From 3107 sp965216225 (GTDB lineage Bacteria > Pseudomonadota > Alphaproteobacteria > Rhodobacterales > Rhodobacteraceae), in the NCBI GenBank assembly GCA_965216225.1, contig CBDCFF010000027.1, forward strand, positions 98,221 through 162,220: a stretch of 64,000 nt of DNA, given 5' to 3'. Below are positions 8,277 to 16,766 of this stretch, one piece after another. The first letter of the stretch is position 1, and each line of letters begins with the position of its first letter. The notes beneath the pieces were generated by a model. That model searched no databases, was not told where the DNA came from, and worked only from the letters and a program-made list of their open reading frames with translations. Made by a program: the position numbers and the translations under genes.

Positions 8277-9308
8277 TTACACGATCCATCGTGCGAAGGT
8301 ACCCCAGAACCACCCGAATTTCGCGGCAAACGCCACGATCACCACCCAGGCGAGGCTCAGCGGCAGAAAGACTTTCCAGCCGATCCGCATCAACTGATCA
8401 TAGCGGTAGCGCGGCGTGATCGCCTTTACCATCGCGAAGATGAAGAAGAAGAACGCCATCTTGCCGACCATCCACACAACGCCATCGGGCAGGCCGGGAA
8501 CCGGCGACAGCCAGCCGCCGAAGAAAAGCAGCGAGATCAGAGCGCACATCAGGAAGATGGCGATGTATTCACCGGCCATGAACAACAGGAACGGCGTTGC
8601 GGAATATTCGACCTGATAGCCGGCGACCAGTTCCGATTCCGCCTCTGGCAGATCGAACGGAGGGCGGTTGGTTTCGGCCAGCGCCGAGATGAAGAACAAC
8701 GCCACCATCGGCAGATGCGGCAGCCAGTACCAGCTGAAAAAGCCGTAATCGCCATCCTGCGCGCGCACAATATCGCCGAAATTCATCGAACCGGTAGAGA
8801 TGATGACCCCGATGATGATCAGGCCGATGGAGACCTCGTAGGAAATCATCTGCGCCGCCGACCGCAGGGAACCCAGAAACGGGTATTTGGAGTTTGACGC
8901 CCAGCCCCCCATGATCACGCCGTAAACCTCCAGCGAGGAGACAGCGAAGACATAGAGGATCGCAATGTTCAGATCTGCCAGAACCCAGCCGTCGCTGAAC
9001 GGGATCACCGCCCAGGCGATCATCGCCAGCACGAACGAGGTCATCGGCGCAAGGAAAAACACCGGCTTGTCCGCGCCTGCGGGCACCACCACCTCTTTCA
9101 CCACATATTTCAGCGCGTCGGCCACGGATTGCAACAGGCCGAAGGCCCCCACGATATTCGGACCCCGGCGCATCTGAACGGCAGCCCAGATCTTCCGGTC
9201 GCCATAAACCAGAAACAGAAGCGAGATCATCACAAAGGCCATGACGGCAAGGCATTGCGCCACGATGATCAGGAATATTCCCGGCGGGGTGGAAAGAAAT
9301 TCAGCCAT
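8277..9308 (-). CDS. nuoH: NADH-quinone oxidoreductase subunit H
   Basis: NuoH (343 aa) links the hydrophilic arm to the proton channels and forms much of the quinone-binding tunnel. Eight membrane helices and the family signatures are present: QMRRGPNIVGAFGLLQ (about residues 41-56), the acidic loop SALAETNRPPFDLPEAESELVAGY (about 208-231) and RYRYDQLMRIGWKVFLPLSL near the C-terminus. It is followed by the TM2 gene after 39 nt. Confidence 0.97.
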   Translation of the reverse strand: MAEFLSTPPGIFLIIVAQCLAVMAFVMISLLFLVYGDRKIWAAVQMRRGPNIVGAFGLLQSVADALKYVVKEVVVPAGADKPVFFLAPMTSFVLAMIAWAVIPFSDGWVLADLNIAILYVFAVSSLEVYGVIMGGWASNSKYPFLGSLRSAAQMISYEVSIGLIIIGVIISTGSMNFGDIVRAQDGDYGFFSWYWLPHLPMVALFFISALAETNRPPFDLPEAESELVAGYQVEYSATPFLLFMAGEYIAIFLMCALISLLFFGGWLSPVPGLPDGVVWMVGKMAFFFFIFAMVKAITPRYRYDQLMRIGWKVFLPLSLAWVVIVAFAAKFGWFWGTFARWIV

Positions 9309-9606
9309 ACGTCCTCACACCGTCGGTATCCGGTTTTCCGCGCCGGCAGCAGCCACGGCTTCGGCGCCGATGGGCCGTTCCCCGCGCGGCAGCGCCAGCC
9401 AGTGAGATGGTGTAAACAGCATCCCCGGTCCGGGCGCTACCCTCATTTGCAATGTCTGTGCGCAGATGCCGCGCAAGCCCGCAGCGCCGTGTCAGGGTGC
9501 GGCCCGCCACAGCGCAACGGGCACGACCGGCCGCGGCGGCGTCCGCCGACAGATTGCCGCTCGGCGCCATCGGGGCGGGGGCCATATGCGCGATTCCCGG
9601 CATCGG
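9309..9606 (-). other. nuoG-nuoH spacer with one weak open frame
   Basis: This 298-nt spacer is unusually long for the operon. A 100-codon minus-strand frame fills it (ATG at 9601-9603, 3 nt after the nuoG stop, ending at 9301 inside the start of nuoH), but its product is an Arg/Ala/Gly-rich sequence without a recognisable domain, signal peptide or membrane helix. It could be a real lineage-specific URF, a decayed gene, or chance openness in GC-rich DNA. I see no promoter or terminator that stands out. Confidence 0.3.
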
Positions 9607-11628
9607 TTATTCGGCCGCCACCGGCTGTTGGCTGCGGGCCCTGGCATTTGCCGACAGTTCCGCCATCACGGCAGAGGCGCGCGCAATCGGATTGGTCAGG
9701 TAGAAATCCCTGATCGCATTCCGAAAATCCGTACCGGCAGGCTTGCCCGGCGGCAGGCGGTTCCACGCATTCTCCGGCACCGAGTCGATTTCGGCCAGAT
9801 GCGGAACCGCCGCCACCAGCGCCTGCCGCAATTGGGCCAGGCTGTCATAAGGCAGTGTCGCATCCAGTTTCGCACTGAGCGCCCGCAGGATCGCCCAGTT
9901 TTCCCTGGCCTCGCCCGGTGCGAACCCGGCGCGCAGGGCCAGTTGCGGGCGGCCCTCGGTGTTGACGAACAGACCGTTTTCCTCGGTATAGGCGGCGGCG
10001 GGCAGGATGACATCGGCCCGGTGCGCGCCACGGTCGCCATGGCTGCCCTGATAGATCACAAAGGCCCCCGGCGCGATCTCGACCTCATCAGCGCCCAGGT
10101 TATGGATCACCTCGGCCCCATCCAGCGCGGCGCTCAGGCCGCCTTCGGTCACGGCGCCTGCGTCCATTGCGCCGACGCGGCCAGCCGCCGTGTGCAACAC
10201 CAGAAACCCGGATTCCGTCGCCTCGGTGAATTTCATCGCCTGGCTCAGCACCGCCTCGCCATCGGCCCCGGTCAGGGCGCCCTGACCGACGATGACCATC
10301 GTTCGACGGCTCAGCGCATCATCAAGCGGCCCCTCGTTGAGCCTTGCCAGATCATCGCCGCCGGCGCCCAGATGATGATATTCGCAGGTCAGGTCAACGG
10401 CTTCACCGATCACGCCCACTTTCGCGCCATTCAGCCACGCCTTGCGGATGCGGGCGTTCAGAACCGGCGCTTCGTCGCGCGGATTGGCGCCGATCAGCAT
10501 GATTGCCTGAGCGTTGCCAATATCCTCGATCGACGCGGTTCCCACATAGGCCGAACGGTTGCCGGCAGGCAGCTTTGCGCCATCGGTCCGGCATTCGACC
10601 CTGCCGCCCAGCCCCTCGACCAGTTGCTTCAGGGCAAAGGCGGCCTCGACCGGGGCCAGATCGCCAACCAGACCGGCGACCTTCCTGCCTTTCATGGCCT
10701 CTGCGGCCCTGCCCAGAGCCTCGGCCCAGCTTGCCGGGCGCAGCCTGCCGCCGTCTTCACGCATGTACGGCCTGTCAAGCCGCTGACGGCGCAGGCCGTC
10801 CCAGACAAAGCGGGTCTTGTCGGAAATCCATTCCTCGTTCACGCCATCATGGTTGCGCGGCAGGATGCGCTTGACCTCACGCCCCTTTGTATCGACGCGG
10901 ATGTTCGACCCCAGCGCATCCATCACGTCGATGGTTTCGGTCTTGGTCAGTTCCCAGGGCCGCGCGGTAAAGGCATACGGCTTTGACGTCAAGGCGCCAA
11001 CCGGGCACAAATCTATGATATTGCCCTGCAAATTGCTGTCGAGCGTCTGATTCAGATAGCTGGTGATCTCGGCATCCTCGCCGCGCCCGGTCTGGCCCAT
11101 CTGGCTGATGCCCGCCACCTCTGACGTGAAACGCACACAGCGGGTGCAGGAAATGCAGCGGGTCATGGCGGTGGATACGAGCGGGCCGAGATTCAGTTCA
11201 TCCGCCGCGCGCTTGGCTTCCTGAAACCGGCTGAAATCGACGCCATAGGCCATGGCCTGATCCTGAAGGTCGCATTCGCCGCCCTGATCGCAGATCGGAC
11301 AATCGAGCGGATGGTTGATCAGCAGAAATTCCATCACCCCTTCGCGGGCCTTCCTGACCATGGCGGAACCGGTCCTGACCACCGGCGGCTGCCCTTCCGG
11401 CCCTGGGCGAAGGTCGCGCACCTGCATGGCGCAGGAGGCCACGGGCTTTGGCGGGCCGCCCACGACCTCGACCAGACACATCCGGCAGTTCCCGGCGATC
11501 GACAGACGTTCGTGATAGCAGAAGCGCGGAACCTCGATCCCTGCCTGCTCACAGGCCTGGATCAGGGTCATCGCCGGATCGGCTTCGATTTCCTGATCGT
11601 CGATGATGATCTTCCGAAGGTCACTCAT
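9607..11628 (-). CDS. nuoG: NADH-quinone oxidoreductase subunit G
   Basis: NuoG (673 aa) is the large iron-sulfur subunit of the peripheral arm. The N-terminal [2Fe-2S] N1b ligands are C37, C48, C51 and C66. The His-ligated [4Fe-4S] N5 is H106, C110, C113 and C119. N4 uses C158, C161, C164 and C208. The rest is a molybdopterin-oxidoreductase-like domain that has lost its cofactor. No N7 cysteine motif is apparent, as in other alphaproteobacterial and mitochondrial homologues. The start MSDLRKIIID has the DUF5333-like gene ending 3 nt upstream. Confidence 0.97.
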   Translation of the reverse strand: MSDLRKIIIDDQEIEADPAMTLIQACEQAGIEVPRFCYHERLSIAGNCRMCLVEVVGGPPKPVASCAMQVRDLRPGPEGQPPVVRTGSAMVRKAREGVMEFLLINHPLDCPICDQGGECDLQDQAMAYGVDFSRFQEAKRAADELNLGPLVSTAMTRCISCTRCVRFTSEVAGISQMGQTGRGEDAEITSYLNQTLDSNLQGNIIDLCPVGALTSKPYAFTARPWELTKTETIDVMDALGSNIRVDTKGREVKRILPRNHDGVNEEWISDKTRFVWDGLRRQRLDRPYMREDGGRLRPASWAEALGRAAEAMKGRKVAGLVGDLAPVEAAFALKQLVEGLGGRVECRTDGAKLPAGNRSAYVGTASIEDIGNAQAIMLIGANPRDEAPVLNARIRKAWLNGAKVGVIGEAVDLTCEYHHLGAGGDDLARLNEGPLDDALSRRTMVIVGQGALTGADGEAVLSQAMKFTEATESGFLVLHTAAGRVGAMDAGAVTEGGLSAALDGAEVIHNLGADEVEIAPGAFVIYQGSHGDRGAHRADVILPAAAYTEENGLFVNTEGRPQLALRAGFAPGEARENWAILRALSAKLDATLPYDSLAQLRQALVAAVPHLAEIDSVPENAWNRLPPGKPAGTDFRNAIRDFYLTNPIARASAVMAELSANARARSQQPVAAE

Positions 11629-11631
11629 GTT

Positions 11632-12057
11632 TCATTTCGCCCTCAACAAAAGGCCGATCCGGGTGCGGCGATTCACATGATCGCGCCCGATGGCGCAGTA
11701 GCTTTCCGCGTTGCCCGGCTCTGCCCCCCAGATGGCCAGCCAGGCATCCACACGCCTGCGCAGCCGGGCCTCTTCTTCCTCGCTGTCAACATGGGCTTCT
11801 ATCTCTTCACGGGAAAATCCCGCCGATTGCGCCATGTTGTAAAGCGAACGCAGGTACAGCAGCCCGCGAATCCTGCGAACCCCGAAAGACGGGCAGGTCT
11901 CTTCGATCATGGTCACGATCCCGGCGATGAGCAGCCCCCTGTTCACACCTTCGTGGTCACGCAACGCAGCGGCCTGCAACATCGTCGCCGCCAACCCGAG
12001 GGCGAGGGCGAGGGCGAACACGGGAACGCACGGGGATATGCCGATGCGTCGCGTCAT
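11632..12057 (-). CDS. DUF5333-like exported protein between nuoF and nuoG
   Basis: A 141-aa protein with a hydrophobic N-terminal segment (residues 10-32, VPVFALALALGLAATM then AAA) that looks like a Sec signal peptide. The mature part is charged and helical and has two cysteines, in EETCPSFGVRR and in ESYCAIGRDH, which could form a disulfide in the periplasm. It resembles what I recall as DUF5333 in Rhodobacteraceae, which has no known function. The start at 12055-12057 overlaps the stop of the lipoprotein gene by 4 nt. The frame runs 39 codons further upstream, but that part is antisense-like and lacks a signal peptide. Confidence 0.7.
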   Translation of the reverse strand: MTRRIGISPCVPVFALALALGLAATMLQAAALRDHEGVNRGLLIAGIVTMIEETCPSFGVRRIRGLLYLRSLYNMAQSAGFSREEIEAHVDSEEEEARLRRRVDAWLAIWGAEPGNAESYCAIGRDHVNRRTRIGLLLRAK

Positions 12058-12404
12058 CGTGCGGTACACCGTCCCGCAAAGATCAGCCTGTCGCCGCTTT
12101 GCGTGAAAGCCCAATCGCCGGATGCGGGGTCGATGTTCCATTGGGCATCCGATGAACCGAAACCGAAGATGCAATATTCCGTCGCCTCGAAACGCACGCT
12201 TTCGCGGACCTCGGCAACACCTGCCCCCCTGCCGGCCACGGACACGGTGAATTCCCGCCTGTCATCGCTCCGGGAAAGCCGCGCCTTGTAGGGCAGCGCC
12301 CGCGCGGCCTTTGCCTCATCCGTACCGATGACGCGCCCGGCCGCGCCGCATCCCGCAACGGACAGGCACAGGGCCGGAATCATGACGGCGCGCAGGGGGA
12401 TCAT
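12054..12404 (-). CDS. small lipoprotein between nuoF and nuoG
   Basis: A 116-aa protein with an N-terminal signal peptide and lipobox (LSVAGC, Cys19), so it should be lipidated and anchored in a membrane facing the periplasm. The mature domain contains RREFTVSVAGRGAGVAEVRESVRFEA, predicted as beta strands, and two further cysteines. No family is recognised. Its start overlaps the nuoF stop by 4 nt and its stop overlaps the next gene by 4 nt, so it is coupled within the operon. Together with the next gene it forms an envelope-protein pair. Confidence 0.7.
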   Translation of the reverse strand: MIPLRAVMIPALCLSVAGCGAAGRVIGTDEAKAARALPYKARLSRSDDRREFTVSVAGRGAGVAEVRESVRFEATEYCIFGFGSSDAQWNIDPASGDWAFTQSGDRLIFAGRCTAR

Positions 12405-13699
12405 TCCGCCGCCACCGCGCTAACGCGGCCCCCCGTGCGCCTGTGTCCGATGCGATCCTCGATCTCGTCCCGGAAGTGGCGGATCAGGCCCTGGATCGGC
12501 CAGGCCGCCGCATCGCCCAGCGCACAGATCGTATGGCCTTCGACCTGTTTGCTGACCGACAGCAGCATGTCGATTTCCCCCGGCCCGGCATCGCCTGTCA
12601 CCAGACGCTCCATCACCCGCATCATCCAGCCCGTGCCTTCGCGGCAGGGGGTACACTGACCGCAGCTTTCGTGCTTGTAGAATTTCGACAGCCGCCAGAT
12701 CGCCTTTATCACATCGGTGGACTGATCCATCACGATCACCGCAGCCGTGCCAAGACCGGAGCCCTGTTCGCGCAGCCAGTCGAAATCCATGATCGCGCCA
12801 TCGCATGTATCCCTGGGCAAAAGCGGCACCGAGGAGCCGCCGGGAATCACCGCCTTCAGATTGCCCCAGCCGCCGCGCACCCCGCCACAATGCTTTTCAA
12901 GCAGTTCTTTCAGCGGGATGGACATTTCTTCCTCGACCACACAGGGGGCGTTGACATGGCCCGAGATGCCAAACAGCTTGGTGCCCGCGTTGTTCGGACG
13001 ACCGAAAGAGGAAAACCAGCCCGCACCGCGCCGCAGAATGGTTGGTGTCACGGCAATGGATTCGACGTTGTTCACCGTGGTCGGGCAACCGTACAGACCA
13101 GCGCCCGCCGGGAACGGCGGTTTCATCCGCGGCATACCCTTTCTGCCTTCAAGGCTTTCCAGAAGCGCGGTTTCCTCTCCGCAGATATAGGCCCCCGCCC
13201 CGTGATGCAGATGGAGGTCGAAATCCCAGCCGGATCCGGCGGCGTTCCCACCCAGAAGCCCGGCATCGCAGCATTCGTCGATGGCGGCTTGCAGGGCCTC
13301 GCGCTCGCGTATGAACTCGCCGCGAATGTAGATGTAACAGACATGCGCATTCATCGCGAAAGAGGCGATCAGCGCGCCTTCGATCAGGGTATGGGGATCG
13401 TGGCGCATGATTTCGCGATCCTTGCAGGTGCCGGGTTCCGACTCGTCCGCGTTGATGACCAGATACGCCGGGCGGCCATCGCCTTGCCTGGGCATGAAGG
13501 ACCATTTCAGCCCGGTCGGAAAACCCGCCCCACCGCGACCGCGCAGGCCGGACGCCTTGATCTCCTCGATGATCCAGTCACGGCCCTTGCCGATGATGTC
13601 GGCGGAGCCGTCCCAATGGCCGCGGGCGCGGGCGCCAGCAAGGCTGCGGTCGTGCATCCCGTAGAGGTTGGTAAAGATCCGGTCCCGATCCTTCAGCAT
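12401..13699 (-). CDS. nuoF: NADH-quinone oxidoreductase subunit F
   Basis: NuoF (432 aa) binds NADH and FMN and holds the [4Fe-4S] cluster N3. The glycine-rich GLRGRGGAGFPTGLKW (residues 51-66) and the AYICGEETALL region form the nucleotide sites. N3 ligands are C346, C349, C352 (ESCGQCTPCREG) and C392 (HTICALGD). The ATG at 13697-13699 (MLKDRDRIF) is preferred over one three codons upstream because AAGGG lies at proper spacing only for the inner one. Confidence 0.97.
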   Translation of the reverse strand: MLKDRDRIFTNLYGMHDRSLAGARARGHWDGSADIIGKGRDWIIEEIKASGLRGRGGAGFPTGLKWSFMPRQGDGRPAYLVINADESEPGTCKDREIMRHDPHTLIEGALIASFAMNAHVCYIYIRGEFIREREALQAAIDECCDAGLLGGNAAGSGWDFDLHLHHGAGAYICGEETALLESLEGRKGMPRMKPPFPAGAGLYGCPTTVNNVESIAVTPTILRRGAGWFSSFGRPNNAGTKLFGISGHVNAPCVVEEEMSIPLKELLEKHCGGVRGGWGNLKAVIPGGSSVPLLPRDTCDGAIMDFDWLREQGSGLGTAAVIVMDQSTDVIKAIWRLSKFYKHESCGQCTPCREGTGWMMRVMERLVTGDAGPGEIDMLLSVSKQVEGHTICALGDAAAWPIQGLIRHFRDEIEDRIGHRRTGGRVSAVAAE

Positions 13700-13739
13700 G
13701 GTTGCCATCCCTTGTCCGCCGGCGTTCCGGCCCCCGTGT

Positions 13740-13961
13740 CTATCCCCGGCGTTTTCGCCGGATCCCCATTCCTACCACCAGCGCCCAGATGAACGCGGCG
13801 ATTGCAGCGAGGTCGAGAAGAAAGACATAGCGGGCCTCCAGCCCCAGTTTTCCACCCAACCATTGCCCGCCCAGCCAGAGAATCATCGTCGCGACGATCA
13901 CGACCGACAGAAACCTTGTCTGCCGCGCCAGCGCCCGATCCTCTTCGGGGGTCAATGTCAT
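13740..13961 (-). CDS. DUF5337-like two-helix membrane protein between nuoE and nuoF
   Basis: A 73-aa protein with a charged N-terminus (MTLTPEEDRALARQ), two hydrophobic helices (about residues 18-33 and 44-65) and a basic tail (RRKRRG). It resembles the small Rhodobacteraceae family I recall as DUF5337, found at this same place in nuo operons. The start at 13959-13961 has GAGG 5-6 nt upstream and follows the nuoE stop by 7 nt; an ATG seven codons earlier would overlap nuoE. Function unknown; a membrane-arm assembly or accessory subunit is possible. Confidence 0.75.
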   Translation of the reverse strand: MTLTPEEDRALARQTRFLSVVIVATMILWLGGQWLGGKLGLEARYVFLLDLAAIAAFIWALVVGMGIRRKRRG

Positions 13962-13968
13962 GCGCGCC

Positions 13969-14955
13969 TCATGCCTCGTCATCCTTGCCGGACGCCAGCG
14001 CCCTGGCCTGTTCCACCCAGCCGTTCCGTTCGATCCGTCCCCTGAATTTCAACCGGCTGTCCACCCAGGCGATCTCTGCCGCCGTCCAGGCCGCGATCTG
14101 ATCGAAATGATGGACGCCCAGTTCATTCAGCGCCTGTTCCAGCCTCGGGCCGACGCCTTTCAGCCTTTTCAGGTCGTCCGCCCTGCCCCCCCGAGGGGCC
14201 GGAAGGGTTGCAGGCGCGGCCATTGCGTCGGCGGCCGGCCTGGCGGATTTGTCCCGCCACGGGGTCGGCAGGGGCGCTTCGGCGCCGTCGATCCGTTTCA
14301 CCGTTTCGCCCATGTCCACCGCCAACTGCACCGAGCCGTTATACCGGGTGCGCCCGGCCCCGAACGCCTCAAGGCTGGTCAGGCCGGACAGGGGTTCCGC
14401 CCCATGGCGCCCGTTTTGCGGACCCGGCACCGGCACCTTGCCCGCGCGCAACTCCCCGATGATCCAGCCGAACCGTTCGGCGGTCAGATCTTCGTAATAA
14501 TCCTTGCCGATCTGGGCCATGGGCGCATTGGCGCAGGCGCCGAGGCATTCGACCTCTTCCCAGCTCAGCTTGCCGTCCCCGGACAGTTGATGCTCATTCG
14601 GCGCGATCTTTTCGCGGCACACCGCGATCAGGTCCTCCGCCCCGCAGATCATGCACGACGTGGTGCCGCAGACCTGAACATGGGCGACAGAGCCGGTGGG
14701 CCGCAACCGGAACATGAAATAGAAGGTCGCGACCTCCAGCGCCCGGATGTATTCCATGCCCAGCATGTCGGCCATGTATTCGATCGCCGGGCGCGACAGC
14801 CAGCCTTCCTGTTCCTGCGCGCGCCACAGCAGCGGGATGATCGCAGACGCCTGACGGCCATCGGGAAACTTCGTCACCTGCGCCTCTGCCCAGGCCCGAT
14901 TGGCGGGGGTGAAGGCGAAACTGTCGGGCTGTTCGGGATGAAGACGGCGCAGCAT
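13969..14955 (-). CDS. nuoE: NADH-quinone oxidoreductase subunit E with C-terminal helix-hairpin-helix extension
   Basis: NuoE is the thioredoxin-fold subunit with the [2Fe-2S] cluster N1a, here ligated by C96, C101, C137 and C141. At 328 aa it is far longer than the usual 160-240 residues. After a linker rich in Pro and Ala (about 195-255) comes a domain with LKRLKGVGPRLEQALNELGV (about 262-281), a helix-hairpin-helix motif, followed by WVDSRLKFRGRIERNGWVEQA. This tail type is common in alphaproteobacterial NuoE and in other proteins, but its role is unclear. Confidence 0.95.
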   Translation of the reverse strand: MLRRLHPEQPDSFAFTPANRAWAEAQVTKFPDGRQASAIIPLLWRAQEQEGWLSRPAIEYMADMLGMEYIRALEVATFYFMFRLRPTGSVAHVQVCGTTSCMICGAEDLIAVCREKIAPNEHQLSGDGKLSWEEVECLGACANAPMAQIGKDYYEDLTAERFGWIIGELRAGKVPVPGPQNGRHGAEPLSGLTSLEAFGAGRTRYNGSVQLAVDMGETVKRIDGAEAPLPTPWRDKSARPAADAMAAPATLPAPRGGRADDLKRLKGVGPRLEQALNELGVHHFDQIAAWTAAEIAWVDSRLKFRGRIERNGWVEQARALASGKDDEA

Positions 14956-14962
14956 TTCGACC

Positions 14963-15112
14963 CTATCGCGTCAGAGCGCAGAAGAAAGGCGCGTTCGGAA
15001 CCAGCCGGTCCGCCGCCGCGCCATCAAATGTTTCGCGACGGCATTCCCGCGGGTCACGGGCGCTGATGGCGCGGCATGACGCAGCAGAAGCGGCAGGCAG
15101 GATCACGTTCAT
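14963..15112 (-). CDS. possible 49-aa protein in the nuoD-nuoE spacer
   Basis: An ATG frame begins 3 nt after the nuoD stop and runs to TAG 7 nt before the nuoE start, filling the spacer almost exactly. The product begins MNVILPAASAASC and contains four cysteines in all, with DPRECRRETFDGAAAD in the middle. No family is recognised. The tight fit between two coupled genes argues for translation. The lack of a strong ribosome-binding site and of a known homologue argues against it. Confidence 0.4.
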   Translation of the reverse strand: MNVILPAASAASCRAISARDPRECRRETFDGAAADRLVPNAPFFCALTR

Positions 15113-15117
15113 CCGTT

Positions 15118-16341
15118 TCACCGGTCAATCTCCCCGAATACGACATCCATGGTGCCGATGATGGCGGCGACATCGGCCAGTTGGTGGCCGGTGGCGATGT
15201 GGTCCATGGCTTGCAGGTGCAAAAACCCCGGCGCGCGGATCTTGGCGCGGTAGGGTCTGTTGGTGCCGTCGGCGACAAGGTAGACGCCAAACTCGCCCTT
15301 CGGCGCTTCGACAGCGGCATAGACTTCCCCGGCCGGAACGTGGAAGCCCTCGGTATAAAGCTTGAAGTGATGGATCAGCGCCTCCATCGAGGTTTTCATG
15401 TCGCCGCGTGACGGCGGCGCGATCTTGCCGCGGGTCAACACATCGCCCTGCCCGTCCGGCGCGCGGAGCTTTTCGACCGCCTGATGGATGATCTTCACGC
15501 TCTCGCGCATTTCCGCCATGCGGCAGAGGTAGCGGTCATAGCAATCGCCGTTTCTGCCGACCGGCACCATGAATTCGAACTCGTCATAGCATTCATAGGG
15601 CTGCGCGCGGCGCAAATCCCAGGCGAGGCCCGATCCGCGCACCATCACGCCCGAGAAACCCCAGTCGAGGATTTCCTGTTCGCTCACCACGCCAATATCG
15701 CAGTTCCGCTGCTTGAAGATGCGGTTTTCCGTCAGCAGGCCGTCGATGTCGTCCAGCGCCCTGGGGAATTCATCGGCCCAGACCTCAATATCGTCGATCA
15801 GTTCCGGTGTCAGATCCTGATGCACGCCGCCGGGGCGGAAATAGGCGGCGTGAAGCCGCGCCCCACAGGCGCGTTCGTAGAAGACCATGAGTTTCTCACG
15901 CTCTTCAAAGCCCCACAGGGGCGGGGTCAGCGCGCCGACATCCATGGCCTGCGTGGTGACGTTCAGCAGGTGGCTCAGAACCCGGCCGATTTCGGAAAAC
16001 AGCACCCGGATCAACTGTGCCCGGCGCGGCACCCCTGTTCCGGTCAGCTTTTCGATCGCCAGACACCAGGCATGTTCCTGATTCATCGGGGCGACGTAAT
16101 CCAGCCGGTCGAAATAGGGCAGGTTTTGCAGATAGGTGCGGCTCTCCATCAGCTTTTCGGTGCCGCGATGAAGAAGCCCGATATGCGGGTCGCAGCGTTC
16201 GACGATCTCGCCGTCCAGTTCCAGCACCAGACGCAGCACGCCATGGGCCGCCGGGTGCTGCGGGCCGAAATTGATATTGAAGTTGCGGATTTTCTGTTCG
16301 CCGGTCAGGGCGTCCTCGTATCCTCTGGAACCGTCCATCAT
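15118..16341 (-). CDS. nuoD: NADH-quinone oxidoreductase subunit D
   Basis: NuoD (407 aa) is the 49-kDa homologue that, with NuoB, forms the quinone-reduction site. Family motifs are NFNINFGPQHPAAHGVLRLV (with the quinone-site histidine), EKLMESRTYLQNLPYFDRLDY and, near the C-terminus, DVVFGEIDR. Its start overlaps the stop of the GFA-family gene by 4 nt. The second ATG one codon in is equally possible. Confidence 0.97.
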   Translation of the reverse strand: MMDGSRGYEDALTGEQKIRNFNINFGPQHPAAHGVLRLVLELDGEIVERCDPHIGLLHRGTEKLMESRTYLQNLPYFDRLDYVAPMNQEHAWCLAIEKLTGTGVPRRAQLIRVLFSEIGRVLSHLLNVTTQAMDVGALTPPLWGFEEREKLMVFYERACGARLHAAYFRPGGVHQDLTPELIDDIEVWADEFPRALDDIDGLLTENRIFKQRNCDIGVVSEQEILDWGFSGVMVRGSGLAWDLRRAQPYECYDEFEFMVPVGRNGDCYDRYLCRMAEMRESVKIIHQAVEKLRAPDGQGDVLTRGKIAPPSRGDMKTSMEALIHHFKLYTEGFHVPAGEVYAAVEAPKGEFGVYLVADGTNRPYRAKIRAPGFLHLQAMDHIATGHQLADVAAIIGTMDVVFGEIDR

Positions 16342-16766
16342 GACCGGGCCTCCGTTTCGGGGGCGTATATGGCATAAATCTCCGCCTCGGTCATCATGTC
16401 GGTCTGATTGCTCAGCGCATAATTTGCGGGTTTCCTGTCAATGAACACCTGAACGCCAAGTTCGAACCGGCCCGGATCCCCGAACGCCTGAATGGATACA
16501 TGCTGATGGCTGCCATCCCGGGTCTGCCACAGGATGGACGAACCGCAGCGGGCGCAGAAAATCCGCTCTCCCCAGGCGCTGCCCCGGTACGAGGCCACCG
16601 GCGCGCCCTCATCGAAGCGGACGGAACTGCCGCAATCCACCGACAGGAATATCCCCCCGGTCCACTTCCGGCACATGCCGCAATGACAGGCGCCGGCAAG
16701 CGATCCGGGTTCGGCGGCAAAGCCGCAGGCCCCGCACAGGCAAGCGCCGCGCAGCACGTCACTCAT
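16338..16766 (-). CDS. GFA-family (Mss4-like fold) zinc protein between nuoC and nuoD
   Basis: A 142-aa protein with the zinc ligands of the GFA/CENP-V family: CLCGAC near residues 9-14, CHCGMC near 27-32 and CARC near 71-74. The family name comes from glutathione-dependent formaldehyde-activating enzyme, but most members have no proven activity. It overlaps nuoC (4 nt) and nuoD (4 nt), so it is built into the coupled chain of the operon. Why a GFA protein sits between two complex I genes is not known; a zinc or glutathione-linked role is conjecture. Confidence 0.85.
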   Translation of the reverse strand: MSDVLRGACLCGACGFAAEPGSLAGACHCGMCRKWTGGIFLSVDCGSSVRFDEGAPVASYRGSAWGERIFCARCGSSILWQTRDGSHQHVSIQAFGDPGRFELGVQVFIDRKPANYALSNQTDMMTEAEIYAIYAPETEARS

